64,000 nt of DNA from Streptomyces sp. V3I8 (GCF_030817535.1 NZ_JAUSZL010000002.1:8184001-8248000); one strand, 5' to 3'. Positions 24,054 through 33,471 are shown, counted from the first letter of the stretch. Program-made: numbers and translations. Notes: generated from the letters alone by a model not told the origin.

Positions 24054-25331
24054 TCAGGCCCCGGGTTTCCCCGACTCGCCGTGATGACGCGTCCGGGCGG
24101 CCAGGAGCGCGCCCAGGAAGCCGGCGACCAGGCCCCAGAGCAGGGCGAGGCCGAGGGCGCCCCACAGCCGCGGGCGCAGGAAGAGGTCGCCGGACAGACC
24201 CCCGCCGGCGTCCCCGATGCCGAACAGCGACAGACCGTAGTGCGCGTCGATCCGGCCGAGGAGACAGACGGCGAGCACGGTGAGCGCGAGCGCGACCGCC
24301 ATGTGCAGGGCGTGCTGCCGGGCCCGCGTCCGGGCCGGTGAGCGGGACGCCATCAGGAACGCGACGGCGAGCAGCAGGACCGCGTTCACGACCACCAGCC
24401 ACCACACCCTCCCGTCCTGCTCGGCGAGCGTGCGCAGGTTCAGGGCCGAGAGGTCGGGCGTACGCAGCACACGGTCCAGCACCTGCGGCATCGGCAGCCC
24501 GAAGGGCCCCTCGACACGGCCTTCCCAGGTCGCGCCCAGACCGATCGTGAAGACGGGCCAGACGAGGTTCGGCAGTCCGAGGAGGACGACGGCGAGCGTC
24601 TGCGCGGCATGACCCCGGGTGACGGCCACCACCAGGGCGATCACCACACCCAGGACGACGTACGCGAGCAGCAGCACGGCCATGGCGTACGCGGCCGGCC
24701 GCACCGATTCCTGGAACCGCAGGAGGCGGGGCGGGAGCGGCGCCCCGGGCGGGACGAGCAGCGCGAGGACGAACACTCCGAGCAGCCACAGCAGACCGAA
24801 GCCCAGTGTCACCGGCATGTCGGCCTCGAAGCCGACCCGCGGCGCCGAGGCACCGAACAGGTCACCGAGGTCGGCGAGCGTGCCTTCGCCCAGCGGGACC
24901 GCGAAGGTCCGGCGGGCCGCCGACGCGAGGGCCGTCAGGGCGAGCAGCCACAGGACGGCGATCCGGCCGGCCCAGCCCGCCAGTTCGGGCGCACCGGCGA
25001 CGGCCCGGCGGCGCAGGGGCCGCAGGAAGCCGGCGGCGACGACCAGGGCTCCGGTCAGCGTCACCGAAAGGGGGACGACGGTGAGGGCCGCCCGGGTCTC
25101 GGCGATCGCCCCGGCGTCCCCCGTGAACCGCACGGAGCCGCCGACCGCCACCACCAGCGTCGCGACGACGACCCGGGGGAACGCCCCGCCGGGCAGGTCG
25201 GTGGCCCCGGCCGCCCACAGCCCGAGCGCGGCGACCGCGCACATGGCGATCACCCCGGCGAGGACCGTCGCCAGGGCCCGGGCCCAGCCGTGGCGGGCGA
25301 CTGCCTGGTCAGACGCTGTCCGGAGGTTCAC
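24054..25331 (-). CDS. Streptophobe-family integral membrane protein
   Basis: This 425-residue polytopic protein has about 10 hydrophobic segments, starting with WARALATVLAGVIAMCAV. A characteristic streptomycete block (FGASAPRVGFEADMPVTLG) precedes VPPGAPLPPRLLRFQESVRP in the middle. Function is unknown; the family is named for hydrophobic proteins confined to streptomycetes and relatives. It starts at a GTG (25331). A DUF6777 protein gene starts divergently 164 bp away, and in related genomes such membrane proteins often sit beside Gly/Pro-rich envelope proteins (inference). Confidence 0.75.
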   Translation of the reverse strand: MNLRTASDQAVARHGWARALATVLAGVIAMCAVAALGLWAAGATDLPGGAFPRVVVATLVVAVGGSVRFTGDAGAIAETRAALTVVPLSVTLTGALVVAAGFLRPLRRRAVAGAPELAGWAGRIAVLWLLALTALASAARRTFAVPLGEGTLADLGDLFGASAPRVGFEADMPVTLGFGLLWLLGVFVLALLVPPGAPLPPRLLRFQESVRPAAYAMAVLLLAYVVLGVVIALVVAVTRGHAAQTLAVVLLGLPNLVWPVFTIGLGATWEGRVEGPFGLPMPQVLDRVLRTPDLSALNLRTLAEQDGRVWWLVVVNAVLLLAVAFLMASRSPARTRARQHALHMAVALALTVLAVCLLGRIDAHYGLSLFGIGDAGGGLSGDLFLRPRLWGALGLALLWGLVAGFLGALLAARTRHHGESGKPGA

Positions 25332-25494
25332 GCTGCCACGCTAGGCAGAGCGTCGGCAGCGCGCCCGCCGGGAGGGCCGACCGCGTCCGCTTGCGGACGG
25401 CACCGGACCGGAGCACACAATGGGCTCATCACGCATCGAAGCGGTATGAAGTATGTGAAGTGCCGCGGTGCCCCTGCGCCGGGAAGAGAACCAC

Positions 25495-26727
25495 GTGAGC
25501 GTCGAACCGCCGTCGTCCGGCCGCCCCACAGGACCGCCTTCCGGCCCCTTGTCGGGACCGGCCGGTTCCCCGGGCCCGTCGAGTTCCGCCCCTGCAGACT
25601 CCGGCGGACCGGGAGCCGGGGGTGCGGGCGGACCCGGCGAGCCCGGTGGACCCGGTGGGTCCAGCCAGGGTGGTGCGGGCGGTGGCGGCAGGGGTCCGGG
25701 CCGGCCCTGGTGGAGGTCGGCGCCGCGCGTCGCCGTCATCGCCGCCGCGGTCGTCGTCGCCGTGGTCCTGGCGGTCGTCCTCACCCGTCCCGACCGCTCC
25801 TCCGACGACTCCTCCTCCGCCACCACCTCGGACGGTGAGGTCTTCCTGCAGCCGGCGGGCGAGGCGGGCCCCGACCCGTTCACCGGGTCGACGGCGCGGG
25901 ACGGCTCCGCGGCGCCCGTGACGCCCTCGCCCGCGGACACCTCCGGATCGGGTCAGGTGACGCGGGGCGTGGACGGTTCGGCACCCGGCCTCTACGGCGG
26001 GACACGGAAGGTGGCCGCCTGCGACGTCGAGAAGCAGATCGCGGCACTGCGGCGGGCTCCGGACAAGAACCGGGCGTTCGCCTCGGCGCTGGACCTCGGG
26101 CCCTCCTCGGTGCCCGCGTACCTGCGCGCGCTCACCCCCGTACAGCTGCGGATGGACACCCGCGTCACCAACCACGGCTACCGCGACGGGAGGCCGGCCG
26201 GATACCAGGCGGTCCTGCAGGCCGGTACCGCGGTCCTCGTCGACGACCGCGGTGTGCCCAGGGTGCGGTGCGCCTGCGGCAATCCGCTGCTGCCGCCGGT
26301 CGCCCTGAAGACCACGCCGAGGACGACCGGTGACTCCTGGCCCTCCTACCGGCCTTCGGACGTCGTGGTCGTCTCGCCCGCGGCCCAGGTCGTCGACGTC
26401 TTCGTGATCTTCGATCCGGACAGCGGCGACTGGTTCACCCGGCACAAGGGCGACACCGGGGACGAGGACCGCAGGACCGACCCTCCGGCCGGCCGGCCGT
26501 CCCCGTCGGTGAGTCCGGCGCCGTCGTCGGACTCACCGTCCGCCTGCGCGTCCGCACCGGACGGCTCGGCGGGCCCGTGCCCTCCGGCCTCCTCGTCGGA
26601 CACCCCCGCGTCGCCTTCGTCGCCGTCCGCGGAGACCGGGTCGCCCTCGTCCGGACAGCCGTCGGAGAACTCCTCCGCGCCTGCGCCCGACGACGGGTCC
26701 GGCACGACGACGGAGCCGGCCGGGTGA
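25495..26727 (+). CDS. DUF6777 membrane-anchored protein
   Basis: This 410-residue protein begins with a disordered Gly/Pro/Ser-rich cytoplasmic region (to about residue 73). One transmembrane segment follows (APRVAVIAAAVVVAVVLAVV). The extracytoplasmic DUF6777 domain is recognisable from EVFLQPAGEAGPDPFTGSTA and GLYGGTRKVAACDVEKQI, with a conserved CACGNPLLPP. A Ser/Pro-rich tail of about 90 residues ends the protein. Function is unknown. The GTG at 25495 is preferred because GGGAAGAG precedes it; an upstream GTG at 25468 is possible. The low-complexity ends suggest a surface or cell-wall-spanning role. Confidence 0.75.
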   Translation: MSVEPPSSGRPTGPPSGPLSGPAGSPGPSSSAPADSGGPGAGGAGGPGEPGGPGGSSQGGAGGGGRGPGRPWWRSAPRVAVIAAAVVVAVVLAVVLTRPDRSSDDSSSATTSDGEVFLQPAGEAGPDPFTGSTARDGSAAPVTPSPADTSGSGQVTRGVDGSAPGLYGGTRKVAACDVEKQIAALRRAPDKNRAFASALDLGPSSVPAYLRALTPVQLRMDTRVTNHGYRDGRPAGYQAVLQAGTAVLVDDRGVPRVRCACGNPLLPPVALKTTPRTTGDSWPSYRPSDVVVVSPAAQVVDVFVIFDPDSGDWFTRHKGDTGDEDRRTDPPAGRPSPSVSPAPSSDSPSACASAPDGSAGPCPPASSSDTPASPSSPSAETGSPSSGQPSENSSAPAPDDGSGTTTEPAG

Positions 26728-26729
26728 CC

Positions 26730-26776
26730 CACCGGAAAACCGGTGACGGATCCCCTGTACGGCTGTACAGCTGTAC
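26730..26776. terminator. Small hairpin and palindrome between convergent genes
   Basis: CACCGG-AAAA-CCGGTG forms a 6-bp stem-loop (26730-26745) right after the stop. Downstream, GTACAGCTGTAC (26765-26776) is a perfect 12-base palindrome inside a run of three CTGTAC repeats. Together they may act as a weak bidirectional terminator. Confidence 0.4.
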
Positions 26777-26814
26777 GGCCCTCGGGCCTCTCGCCGTTCG
26801 GGCTGCCGCGCCGG

Positions 26815-28020
26815 TCAGGGGGCGCCGCCGTCCTGCCGCAGCTGGGCGAAGAACGCCCGTACGTCCCCGACGAGCAGGTCCGGTTCCTCCATGGCCGCGA
26901 AGTGGCCGCCGCGGTCGAACTCCGTCCAGCGCACGATGGTGTCCGTGCGGTCCGCGTGGTGCCGCAGCGGGATGAAGTTGTCGTGGGGGAAGACGGCGAG
27001 CGCGGTCGGTGCCGTCGACGGCTGCGCCGGCGCGCCCCCGCCGTCGGCGTGCGCACGCTCGTAGTAGATCCGCGCGGACGAACCGGCCGTGCCGGTGAGC
27101 CAGTACAGCATCACATTGGTCAGCAACTGGTCCCGGTCGACCGCGTCCTCGGGGCGCTCGTCCGAGTCCGTCCACTCCTTGAACTTCTCCGCGATCCACG
27201 CCAGCTGCCCGACGGGTGAGTCCGTGAGTCCGTACGCGAGGGTCTGCGGCCGCGTCGACTGCAGATCCGCGTATCCCTGTCGTTCGCGGGTCCACTCCTG
27301 GTGGCGGTGGAACGAGGCGAGGGTCCGCTCGCGTTCCCGGCGGCTGAGCGGCGCCAGTTCCCCGGGGGTCGGCTCGGTGGTGGCGTGGGCGCCCGGCAGG
27401 AGGTTCAGATGCACGCCGATCACCCGGCCGGGGTGGGTACGGCCCAGCTCGCGCGAGATCGCCGCGCCCCAGTCGCCGCCCTGCGCCCCGAACCGCCGGT
27501 AGCCGAGCCGGTCCATGAGCACGGCGAACGCGGCGGCCACGCGGCGGAACTCCCAGCCGGTGTCCCGGGTGGGCCCCGACAGGCCGAACCCGGGAATGCT
27601 CGGCAGCACCAGGTGGAAGGCGTCGGCGGGATCACCGCCGTGGGCGCGCGGATCGGTCAGAGGGCCCGCCACCTCCAGGAACTCGGCGATCGAGCCGGGC
27701 CAGCCGTGCGTGACGACCAGCGGGGTGGCGTCGGGCTCCGGCGAGCGGATGTGCGCGAAGTGGAGGGTCGCCCCGTCGATCACCGTGGTGAACTGCGGCC
27801 ACGCGTTGAGCCGGGCCTCCGCCGCGCGCCAGTCGTAGGAGTGCCGCCAGTACTCCACGAGCTCCCGCAGGTAGGCGAGTGGAATTCCGTAGGCCCAGCC
27901 CACGCCCGGCAGTTTGTCCGGCCACCGCGTGCGGTCCAGGCGCGCGTGCAGGTCGTCGAGCTCGGCCTGCGGGACGTCGATACGGAAGGGCCGGACACGG
28001 TCGTCGTACGGGGAGGTCAT
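26815..28020 (-). CDS. Epoxide hydrolase (EHN-type)
   Basis: This is a 401-residue enzyme with the N-terminal EHN lid domain (FRIDVPQAELDDLHARLDRTRWPD) followed by an alpha/beta-hydrolase core. The oxyanion-hole motif HGWPGS is near residue 105, the nucleophile aspartate lies in GAQGGDWGAA near 182, and the late histidine is in RGGHFAAMEEP. The layout is that of microsomal-type bacterial epoxide hydrolases and related juvenile-hormone-type enzymes. It probably opens epoxides in detoxification or secondary metabolism. No signal peptide is seen. ATG 28020 is the first methionine and fits the family. It is divergent from a PhnB-type gene. Confidence 0.92.
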   Translation of the reverse strand: MTSPYDDRVRPFRIDVPQAELDDLHARLDRTRWPDKLPGVGWAYGIPLAYLRELVEYWRHSYDWRAAEARLNAWPQFTTVIDGATLHFAHIRSPEPDATPLVVTHGWPGSIAEFLEVAGPLTDPRAHGGDPADAFHLVLPSIPGFGLSGPTRDTGWEFRRVAAAFAVLMDRLGYRRFGAQGGDWGAAISRELGRTHPGRVIGVHLNLLPGAHATTEPTPGELAPLSRRERERTLASFHRHQEWTRERQGYADLQSTRPQTLAYGLTDSPVGQLAWIAEKFKEWTDSDERPEDAVDRDQLLTNVMLYWLTGTAGSSARIYYERAHADGGGAPAQPSTAPTALAVFPHDNFIPLRHHADRTDTIVRWTEFDRGGHFAAMEEPDLLVGDVRAFFAQLRQDGGAP

Positions 28021-28159
28021 GGCAGGTCATGCTAGTTCTGCCGCGGAGGCCGGGCATGTGCTCACAGAGCTTGCGCCCCCAGGTGCTCGCCCGACCGATG
28101 AGTTTCCGGTCGCGGACCGGTCGACAGGGGAGACAGCGTTCCCGCACCAGGAGGTAGTC

Positions 28160-28642
28160 ATGAGCACCGACGGATTCACCACGTGTCTCTGGTTCGACGG
28201 GCAGGCCGAGGAGGCCGCGGACTTCTACGTCTCGCTCTTCGAGAACTCCGAGCGGGGAAGGACCGTCCGTGCCACGGAGGCCGGGCCCGGGCCCGCCGGT
28301 TCCGTGGTCACCGTCGACTTCGTGGCCAACGGCCAGAAGTTCGTCGGACTGAACGGCGGACCGGAGTTCACGTTCACCGAGGCCGTCTCCTTCCAGATCG
28401 ACTGCGCGGACCAGACCGAGGTGGACTTCTACTCGCGCGCGCTCGTCGAGGGCGGCGGCGAGCAGGGCCCCTGCGGCTGGGTGAAGGACAGGTTCGGCGT
28501 CTCCTGGCAGGTCGTGCCGGCCAGGCTGACCGAGATGATCAGCGATCCGGACCGGGCGAGGGCGGGCCGCGCCATGGGCGCGATGCTGACGATGCACAAG
28601 CTCGACATCGCGGCCCTGGAGAGGGCCTACGCCGGGGAGTGA
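28160..28642 (+). CDS. PhnB-like VOC protein
   Basis: This 160-residue protein of the PhnB/3-demethylubiquinone-methyltransferase-like branch of the VOC superfamily has LWFDGQAEEAADFYVSLF near the start. The middle repeat is SFQIDCADQTEVDFYSRAL, and the hallmark CGWVKDRFGVSWQVVP precedes a C-terminal helix (MGAMLTMHKLDIAALERAY). These small proteins are common and mostly uncharacterised. ATG 28160 has AGGAGGTAG directly upstream. Terminator-like repeats follow the gene. Confidence 0.85.
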   Translation: MSTDGFTTCLWFDGQAEEAADFYVSLFENSERGRTVRATEAGPGPAGSVVTVDFVANGQKFVGLNGGPEFTFTEAVSFQIDCADQTEVDFYSRALVEGGGEQGPCGWVKDRFGVSWQVVPARLTEMISDPDRARAGRAMGAMLTMHKLDIAALERAYAGE

Positions 28643-28795
28643 GGCGAGCGCCCCCGCCCGCCCCCCGGCACGCCCCACTCGCCCCTCCTGGCAGCGACCC
28701 GGTCCGGCGACAGCCCACCGCGCAGACGGTCCGCCGCGTCGGCAGTCCGGCCCGCAGACAGTCGGTGGCGTCGGCAGTCCCGTCCGCCGGTCCAT

Positions 28796-28842
28796 CGTGC
28801 TGCCGGCCCGTCGCACCGGTGGTCCGCCCCGGCGGCAGCACG
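28796..28842. terminator. 10-bp perfect stem between convergent genes
   Basis: CGTGCTGCCG (28796-28805) pairs with CGGCAGCACG (28833-28842) around a 27-base loop. It lies between the PhnB-like gene and the eroded ABC exporter. The flanking spacer contains several imperfect copies of a GTCGGCAGTCC-type element. Confidence 0.6.
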
Positions 28843-28858
28843 CGGCCGGGGCGGTGTC

Positions 28859-29874
28859 TCAGGCGAGCTGTCCGCCGTGCAGTTCCGTGTACGCCCCCGC
28901 CCTCGACATCAGCTCCTCGTGCGACCCGATCTCCCGCACGGTGCCGTCGAACAGGATCGACTCCTGCGGCACGACCGACACGAACCGCCGGTGGGTCCGC
29001 AGGTCCAGGGTGCTCATGTCGGCCCCGTCGAGCAGCAGCCGGCCCGACGTCGGCCGGATGAACCCGATGACGAGACCGAGCACGGTGGACCTGCCGGCCC
29101 CCGACGCGCCGACGAGCGCGATCGTCTCGCCCGGCGTGACGCCGAGACTGAAGTCCCGCCGGCGGGCCGATCGGCGTCCTCGCGCCGCAGGGCCTTGCCC
29201 TCCAGACCGTGCGCCCGGGTGACGGGGATGAGCCGGGTCATCTCCGTCACCCGTGAGGACAGGTTCTCCACCTCGTGGCGGAAGTCCTCGTTGTGGACGC
29301 GCAGTCGGCCCCGCAGCCGCGCCACGAGCAGCGCGGCGACCGGGACCACGCACAGGAAGACGGGGACGAACTCCGGCGTGCGCACGGCGATGATGACGAG
29401 CCCGCCGGTGAGGACGGTGACCGTGCCGAGCCCCGTCTCGGCGGTCTGCTGCACCATCTGCTCGACCGTCTCCACGTCCCGGACGACCTTCACTTGGAGG
29501 ACGCCCGCGCCGACGCGCGAGTGGTAGCCGATGGAGAGCTGCTGCATGCGTGTGCACAGCACGGACCGCAGGGCCGTGCCCATGCGGCGCACGCTGCCGT
29601 GGAGCAGCCGTACGTACAGCAGGTGCAGCGGCATGTCGATCACCAGGATGGCGAGGACGACCCCGGCACTGAGCCAGAGGTCACCGACCGGCCCGTGCCG
29701 CACGACCGTGTCGATGATGGTCGCGGTGATCAGGGGCAACCGCCAGACCGGGCTGTGCTTGACGAGGAAGGCGGCGGCGAGCCGCCACCGGTCGGCGCGG
29801 AACAGGTAGACGAGGGTGCGGACCGGGTGCTCGCCGCGGTAGCGGGGGTCGAGCGGCTTCTCCCACGAGGTCAT
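28859..29874 (-). pseudogene. Eroded ABC exporter (fused membrane and ATPase domains)
   Basis: The N-terminal half (from ATG 29874) encodes the start of a type I exporter membrane domain (YLFRADRWRLAAAFLVKHSP, four membrane segments, then RVTEMTRLIPVTRAHGLEGKALRRED). At about 29155-29180 the frame changes and jumps to the start of the ATPase domain (FSLGVTPGETIALVGASGAGRST, Walker A present). The last third of the membrane domain is missing. The ATPase then runs from LFDGTVRE straight into IGSHEELMSRAGAYTELHGG, losing the LSGGQ signature and Walker B. So there are two deletions and one frameshift, and the product cannot work. The Walker A lysine is also replaced (GAGRST). This is clearly a decayed gene. 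Confidence 0.85.
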
Positions 29875-29960
29875 GCAGGCCCTCCTCCGGCCACGTAACG
29901 GCTCGGTTTCCGACGTAAATTCCCGCCCTCCGAGGGTTGGCGAGGGACCGTCGGCTGGTT

Positions 29961-30007
29961 ATCGTTCACGCACTTCACTCAATCGTTCCGCTGAACGAAT
30001 GGCGAAC
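29961..30007. promoter_or_regulatory. Cluster of ATCGTTC / GAACGAAT half-sites before the peptide importer
   Basis: ATCGTTC occurs at 29961-29967 and 29982-29988, 21 bp apart. The second faces GAACGAAT (29993-30000) as a 6-bp inverted repeat TCGTTC-N4-GAACGA. A second GAACGAAT follows at 30004-30011, 11 bp on. The cluster ends about 20 bp before the start of the binding-protein gene, a good place for a repressor or activator of the operon. Confidence 0.5.
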
Positions 30008-30032
30008 GAATAGCGAGAGGGACGGTCGGCCC

Positions 30033-31616
30033 ATGCCCGACATCCATCACCCGGGACGGCGCTCCGTCCTCGCCGCGGCAGCGGCGGGCGGCGCGTCGCT
30101 CGGTGCGTCCTGGCTGCTCACCGGCTGCACGGGCGCCACGGCCGCCCCCGCCCTGCCCAAGGGCGCCAAGGGGGGCACGCCCGACCGCGGCGGAACCCTG
30201 CGCATCGCCCGGCCGCCCGCCTCCGAGGCCGAGACCCTGGACCCCGCGAGCTCCCTGTCCGCGTACGAATACCTCGGCGCCCTCTACAACCGGCTGGTCC
30301 GCATCGGCGCGAACGGCGACCTCGCACCCGACCTCGCCGAGTCCTGGGAACCGGACGCCAGGGCGCGCACCTGGACCTTCCGCATCCGCAAGGGCGTGAC
30401 CTTCCACGACGGCCGCGAACTCACCTCCGCCGACGCCGCGTACACCCTGCGCCACATCCTCGACAAGAAGACGGCGTCCCCGCAGGCCGCCGTCCTGGCC
30501 CCACTCATCGACCCGGCGAAGCTGCGGACCCCCGACGCGCACACCCTCGTCGTACCGCTGAAAACGCCCAACGCGGAGTTCCCGAGCCTCCTCACGCACT
30601 ACAACTGCTATGTCATCCCCGACGGCAGCGCCCGCGGCATCGGCCGTACCGGCATCGGCACCGGACCGTTCGAGCTGGAGTCGTTCGCGCCCGCCGGGCC
30701 CGGCCGGATCACCGCGTTCAAGGACCACTGGGCGGGCCGGCCGGTCCTGGACGCCATCGACTTCTACTCCGTCGCCGACATGTCGGCCCGCTCCAACGCC
30801 CTGCTCGCCGGGCAGGTCGACCTCCTCTCGCAGACCAACCTGGACTTCGCGACCGCCCGCGTCGTCGCCGCCTCCGACCGCGCGACGATCGCCCGCGTCG
30901 AGAACGCCCAGTGGTACGTCCTGCCGATGCTCACCACGGAGAAGCCCTTCACCGACGTACGCGTGCGGCAGGCGATGAAACTGGCCTACGACCCCGAGCA
31001 CGTGGTGAAGGTCGCTCTGCAGGGCGCGGGCACAGCCGGCTGGGACAACCCCGTGCCGCCCAGCGACCCGGCCCACCTGGCCGCCCACCCCGAGCACGAC
31101 CCGGACCAGGCCCGCCACCTGCTGAAGAAGGCAGGCCACGAGGGTCTGACGGTCGACCTCTACACCTCCTCGTACGACCCGGTCTTCACGCCCATGGCCC
31201 TCGCCTACCAGGACTCGGCCGCGCGGGCCGGGATCCGCGTCCGGGTGAAGACGGCCTCGGCGGACTCGTACTACACGCAGATCTGGATGAAGAAGCCGCT
31301 CATGGCCACCTACTGGTACACCGGCAGACCCGTCGACCAGCTGTTCACGCAGGTCTTCCGCAGCGGCTCCTCCTACAACGAGACCGCCTGGTCGGACAAG
31401 GAGTTCGACGCGCTGCTCGACCGGGCCAGGCAGGAGACCGACGACGAACGGCGGCGCGAACTGTACGGCGAGGCGCAGACCTTCGTCGTCGAGAAGGGCG
31501 GGGCGATGACCCCGATGTTCGCCGACCGGCTCGTCGGCATCTCGCGGAAGGTACGCGGATACGCCGAGCACGGCTTCGAGTTCGACTACCTCGGCATCGG
31601 CCTTAAGGGAGCCTGA
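30033..31616 (+). CDS. Peptide-type ABC transporter substrate-binding lipoprotein
   Basis: This is a 527-residue SBP_bac_5 (DppA/OppA/NikA) binding protein. The N-terminus combines a twin-arginine-like motif (GRRSVLAA) with a lipobox (LLTGC, Cys32), so it is probably a lipid-anchored protein on the outer face of the membrane. Family blocks are present: RGGTLRIARPP, TLDPASSLSAYEYLGALYN, ESWEPDARARTWTFRIRKG, VTFHDGRELTSADAAY and GTGPFELESF. ATG 30033 follows GAGAGG. It is the first gene of a tightly packed importer operon (next gene 2 bp on). Ligands are probably oligopeptides or another amide-containing compound, suggested by the CocE-type hydrolase downstream. Confidence 0.93.
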   Translation: MPDIHHPGRRSVLAAAAAGGASLGASWLLTGCTGATAAPALPKGAKGGTPDRGGTLRIARPPASEAETLDPASSLSAYEYLGALYNRLVRIGANGDLAPDLAESWEPDARARTWTFRIRKGVTFHDGRELTSADAAYTLRHILDKKTASPQAAVLAPLIDPAKLRTPDAHTLVVPLKTPNAEFPSLLTHYNCYVIPDGSARGIGRTGIGTGPFELESFAPAGPGRITAFKDHWAGRPVLDAIDFYSVADMSARSNALLAGQVDLLSQTNLDFATARVVAASDRATIARVENAQWYVLPMLTTEKPFTDVRVRQAMKLAYDPEHVVKVALQGAGTAGWDNPVPPSDPAHLAAHPEHDPDQARHLLKKAGHEGLTVDLYTSSYDPVFTPMALAYQDSAARAGIRVRVKTASADSYYTQIWMKKPLMATYWYTGRPVDQLFTQVFRSGSSYNETAWSDKEFDALLDRARQETDDERRRELYGEAQTFVVEKGGAMTPMFADRLVGISRKVRGYAEHGFEFDYLGIGLKGA

Positions 31617-31618
31617 CC

Positions 31619-32575
31619 ATGCTCTCGTTCATCGCCCGCCGCGTCCTCGCCGCCGCCGGCACGCTCGTCCTCTCCTCCGTCCTGGTCTTCCTCGCCGTCC
31701 AGGCCCTGCCCGGCGACGTCGCCACCCAGGTCCTCGGCAAGGACGCGACCCCCGACGCGGTCGCCGCCCTCCGCGAGAAGCTGGGGCTCGGCCGGCCGGC
31801 CTGGGAGCGGTACGCCGACTGGATCGGCGGCGCCCTGCACGGCGACTTCGGATCCTCCCTCGTGTCCGGCAAGGCGGTCGGCGGCGAAGTCGGCATGTAC
31901 CTCGGCAACTCCGCGCTCATCGCCCTGGTGACCGTCCTGTTCGCCGTCACCGGCTCGATCGTCCTCGGCATCCTCGCCGGCCTCTACCGCGACCGCTGGC
32001 CCGACCACCTCATCTCCACGGTCAGCCTGGTCGGCATGAGCGTCCCCGAGTTCGTCGTCGCCACGGTCCTTGTGCTCTGCTTCTCGGTGGCCCTGCCCTG
32101 GTTCCCCGCGGTCGTCCTGTACGGCCCCGAGGCGACCGTCGGCCAGCTCATGCCCGCAGTGTGGCTGCCCGCCCTCGCACTCGCGATCGTGATGGCCGCG
32201 TACATCGTCCGGATGGCCCGCACGTCCGTCATCGACGTCATGGCGAGCGAGTACGTCACCACCGCCCGCCTCAAGGGTCTGTCGACCTGGCGGGTCGTCA
32301 CCCGGCACGCCCTGCCGAGTGCCCTGCTGCCGACCCTGCACGTCATCGCCCTGAACGTCGCCTGGCTCGCGGGCGGGGTCGCCGTCGTCGAGAACGTCTT
32401 CAACTACCCCGGCATCGGAAAGCTGATGCTCGCCTCCGTCCAGAACCGGGACCTGCCCGTCATCCAGGCCATCGCACTGATCAGCGCGGTCGTGTACGTC
32501 GTCTGCAACCTGGCCGCCGACCTCGGCGCCATGGCCCTCAACCCCAAGCTCCGTACGCGTGGGAGGACCCGATGA
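31619..32575 (+). CDS. DppB-type ABC permease
   Basis: This 318-residue permease has a long periplasmic loop after the first membrane segment (typical of DppB/OppB) and about six membrane spans. The EAA-type coupling motif is EYVTTARLKGLSTWRVV followed by RHALPSALLPT. It forms the translocation channel with the next gene's product. It starts 2 bp after the binding-protein stop and its own stop overlaps the next start (ATGA at 32572-32575), so all genes are translationally coupled. Confidence 0.95.
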   Translation: MLSFIARRVLAAAGTLVLSSVLVFLAVQALPGDVATQVLGKDATPDAVAALREKLGLGRPAWERYADWIGGALHGDFGSSLVSGKAVGGEVGMYLGNSALIALVTVLFAVTGSIVLGILAGLYRDRWPDHLISTVSLVGMSVPEFVVATVLVLCFSVALPWFPAVVLYGPEATVGQLMPAVWLPALALAIVMAAYIVRMARTSVIDVMASEYVTTARLKGLSTWRVVTRHALPSALLPTLHVIALNVAWLAGGVAVVENVFNYPGIGKLMLASVQNRDLPVIQAIALISAVVYVVCNLAADLGAMALNPKLRTRGRTR

Positions 32576-33471
32576 CCACCCTCGACACCCCGCCGGCCGC
32601 GCCGGCGGCCCCCGCGGCCCCGCCGTCGGCGGCGGCGCGCGCCTGGCGCACCGTGCGCTCCTCACGGGCGGCCGGCATCGGCCTCGCGATCGTCGCCGTC
32701 CATGTCCTCGTCGCGCTGCTCGCCCCGGTCCTCACCTCGTACGACCCGATCGCCAACGACGCCGGCCAGGCGCTCCTCGGCCCGAGCGCGCAGCACTGGG
32801 CCGGCACCGACCAGTACGGTCGCGACGTCCTGGCCCGCGTCCTGTACGGCGGCCGGTACGCCCTCGGCGTCTCCGTCGCCGCGACCCTGGTGACCCTGCT
32901 GATCGGCACGGTCGTCGGGTGCGCCGCCGCCCTGCGGGGCGGCTGGTTCGACGACGTGCTGGGACGGGTCCTCGACGCGGTGCTCTCCATCCCGTCGGTG
33001 CTCGCACTGCTCGTCGTCGTCACGGCGCTGGGCACGGGCCCGTCGGTCATCGTCCTGGCGATCGCGGTCGTGTATGTGCCCCAGGTCGTACGAGTCGTAC
33101 GCGGCGCCGCACTGGCGGTCGCGCCCGCCGACTTCGTGACCGCGGCGCGGGCCCGGGGCGAGGGCACCTGGGCGATCCTGCGGCGCGAGATCCTGCCGAA
33201 CATCACCGACGTGGTGTGCGTCGAGTTCGCGATGCGGGCCTCGTGGGTCGTCCTGCTGATCTCGTCGCTGTCCTTCCTCGGCTTCGGCGCCGACCCGCCG
33301 ACACCGGACTGGGGCCTGATGGTCGCGGAGAACCGCACCGCCATCACCGTCGTACCCATGGCGAGCCTCGCACCGATCATCGCCCTGGCCACACTCGTGG
33401 TGGGGCTCAACCTCGCGGCCGACGGCCTGTCCAAGGCATGGGGCGTCGACCGGATCAGGGAGGGGTCCTGA
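32572..33471 (+). CDS. DppC-type ABC permease
   Basis: This 299-residue permease has an Ala/Pro-rich N-terminus (TPPAAPAAPAAPPSAAA), the OppC-type HWAGTDQYGRDVLARVLYGGR motif region and six membrane spans. The EAA loop is DFVTAARARGEGTWAIL, followed by RREILPN. It pairs with the DppB-like protein. ATG 32572 overlaps the previous stop by 4 bp, and its TGA stop shares one base with the next gene's ATG. Confidence 0.95.
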   Translation: MTTLDTPPAAPAAPAAPPSAAARAWRTVRSSRAAGIGLAIVAVHVLVALLAPVLTSYDPIANDAGQALLGPSAQHWAGTDQYGRDVLARVLYGGRYALGVSVAATLVTLLIGTVVGCAAALRGGWFDDVLGRVLDAVLSIPSVLALLVVVTALGTGPSVIVLAIAVVYVPQVVRVVRGAALAVAPADFVTAARARGEGTWAILRREILPNITDVVCVEFAMRASWVVLLISSLSFLGFGADPPTPDWGLMVAENRTAITVVPMASLAPIIALATLVVGLNLAADGLSKAWGVDRIREGS

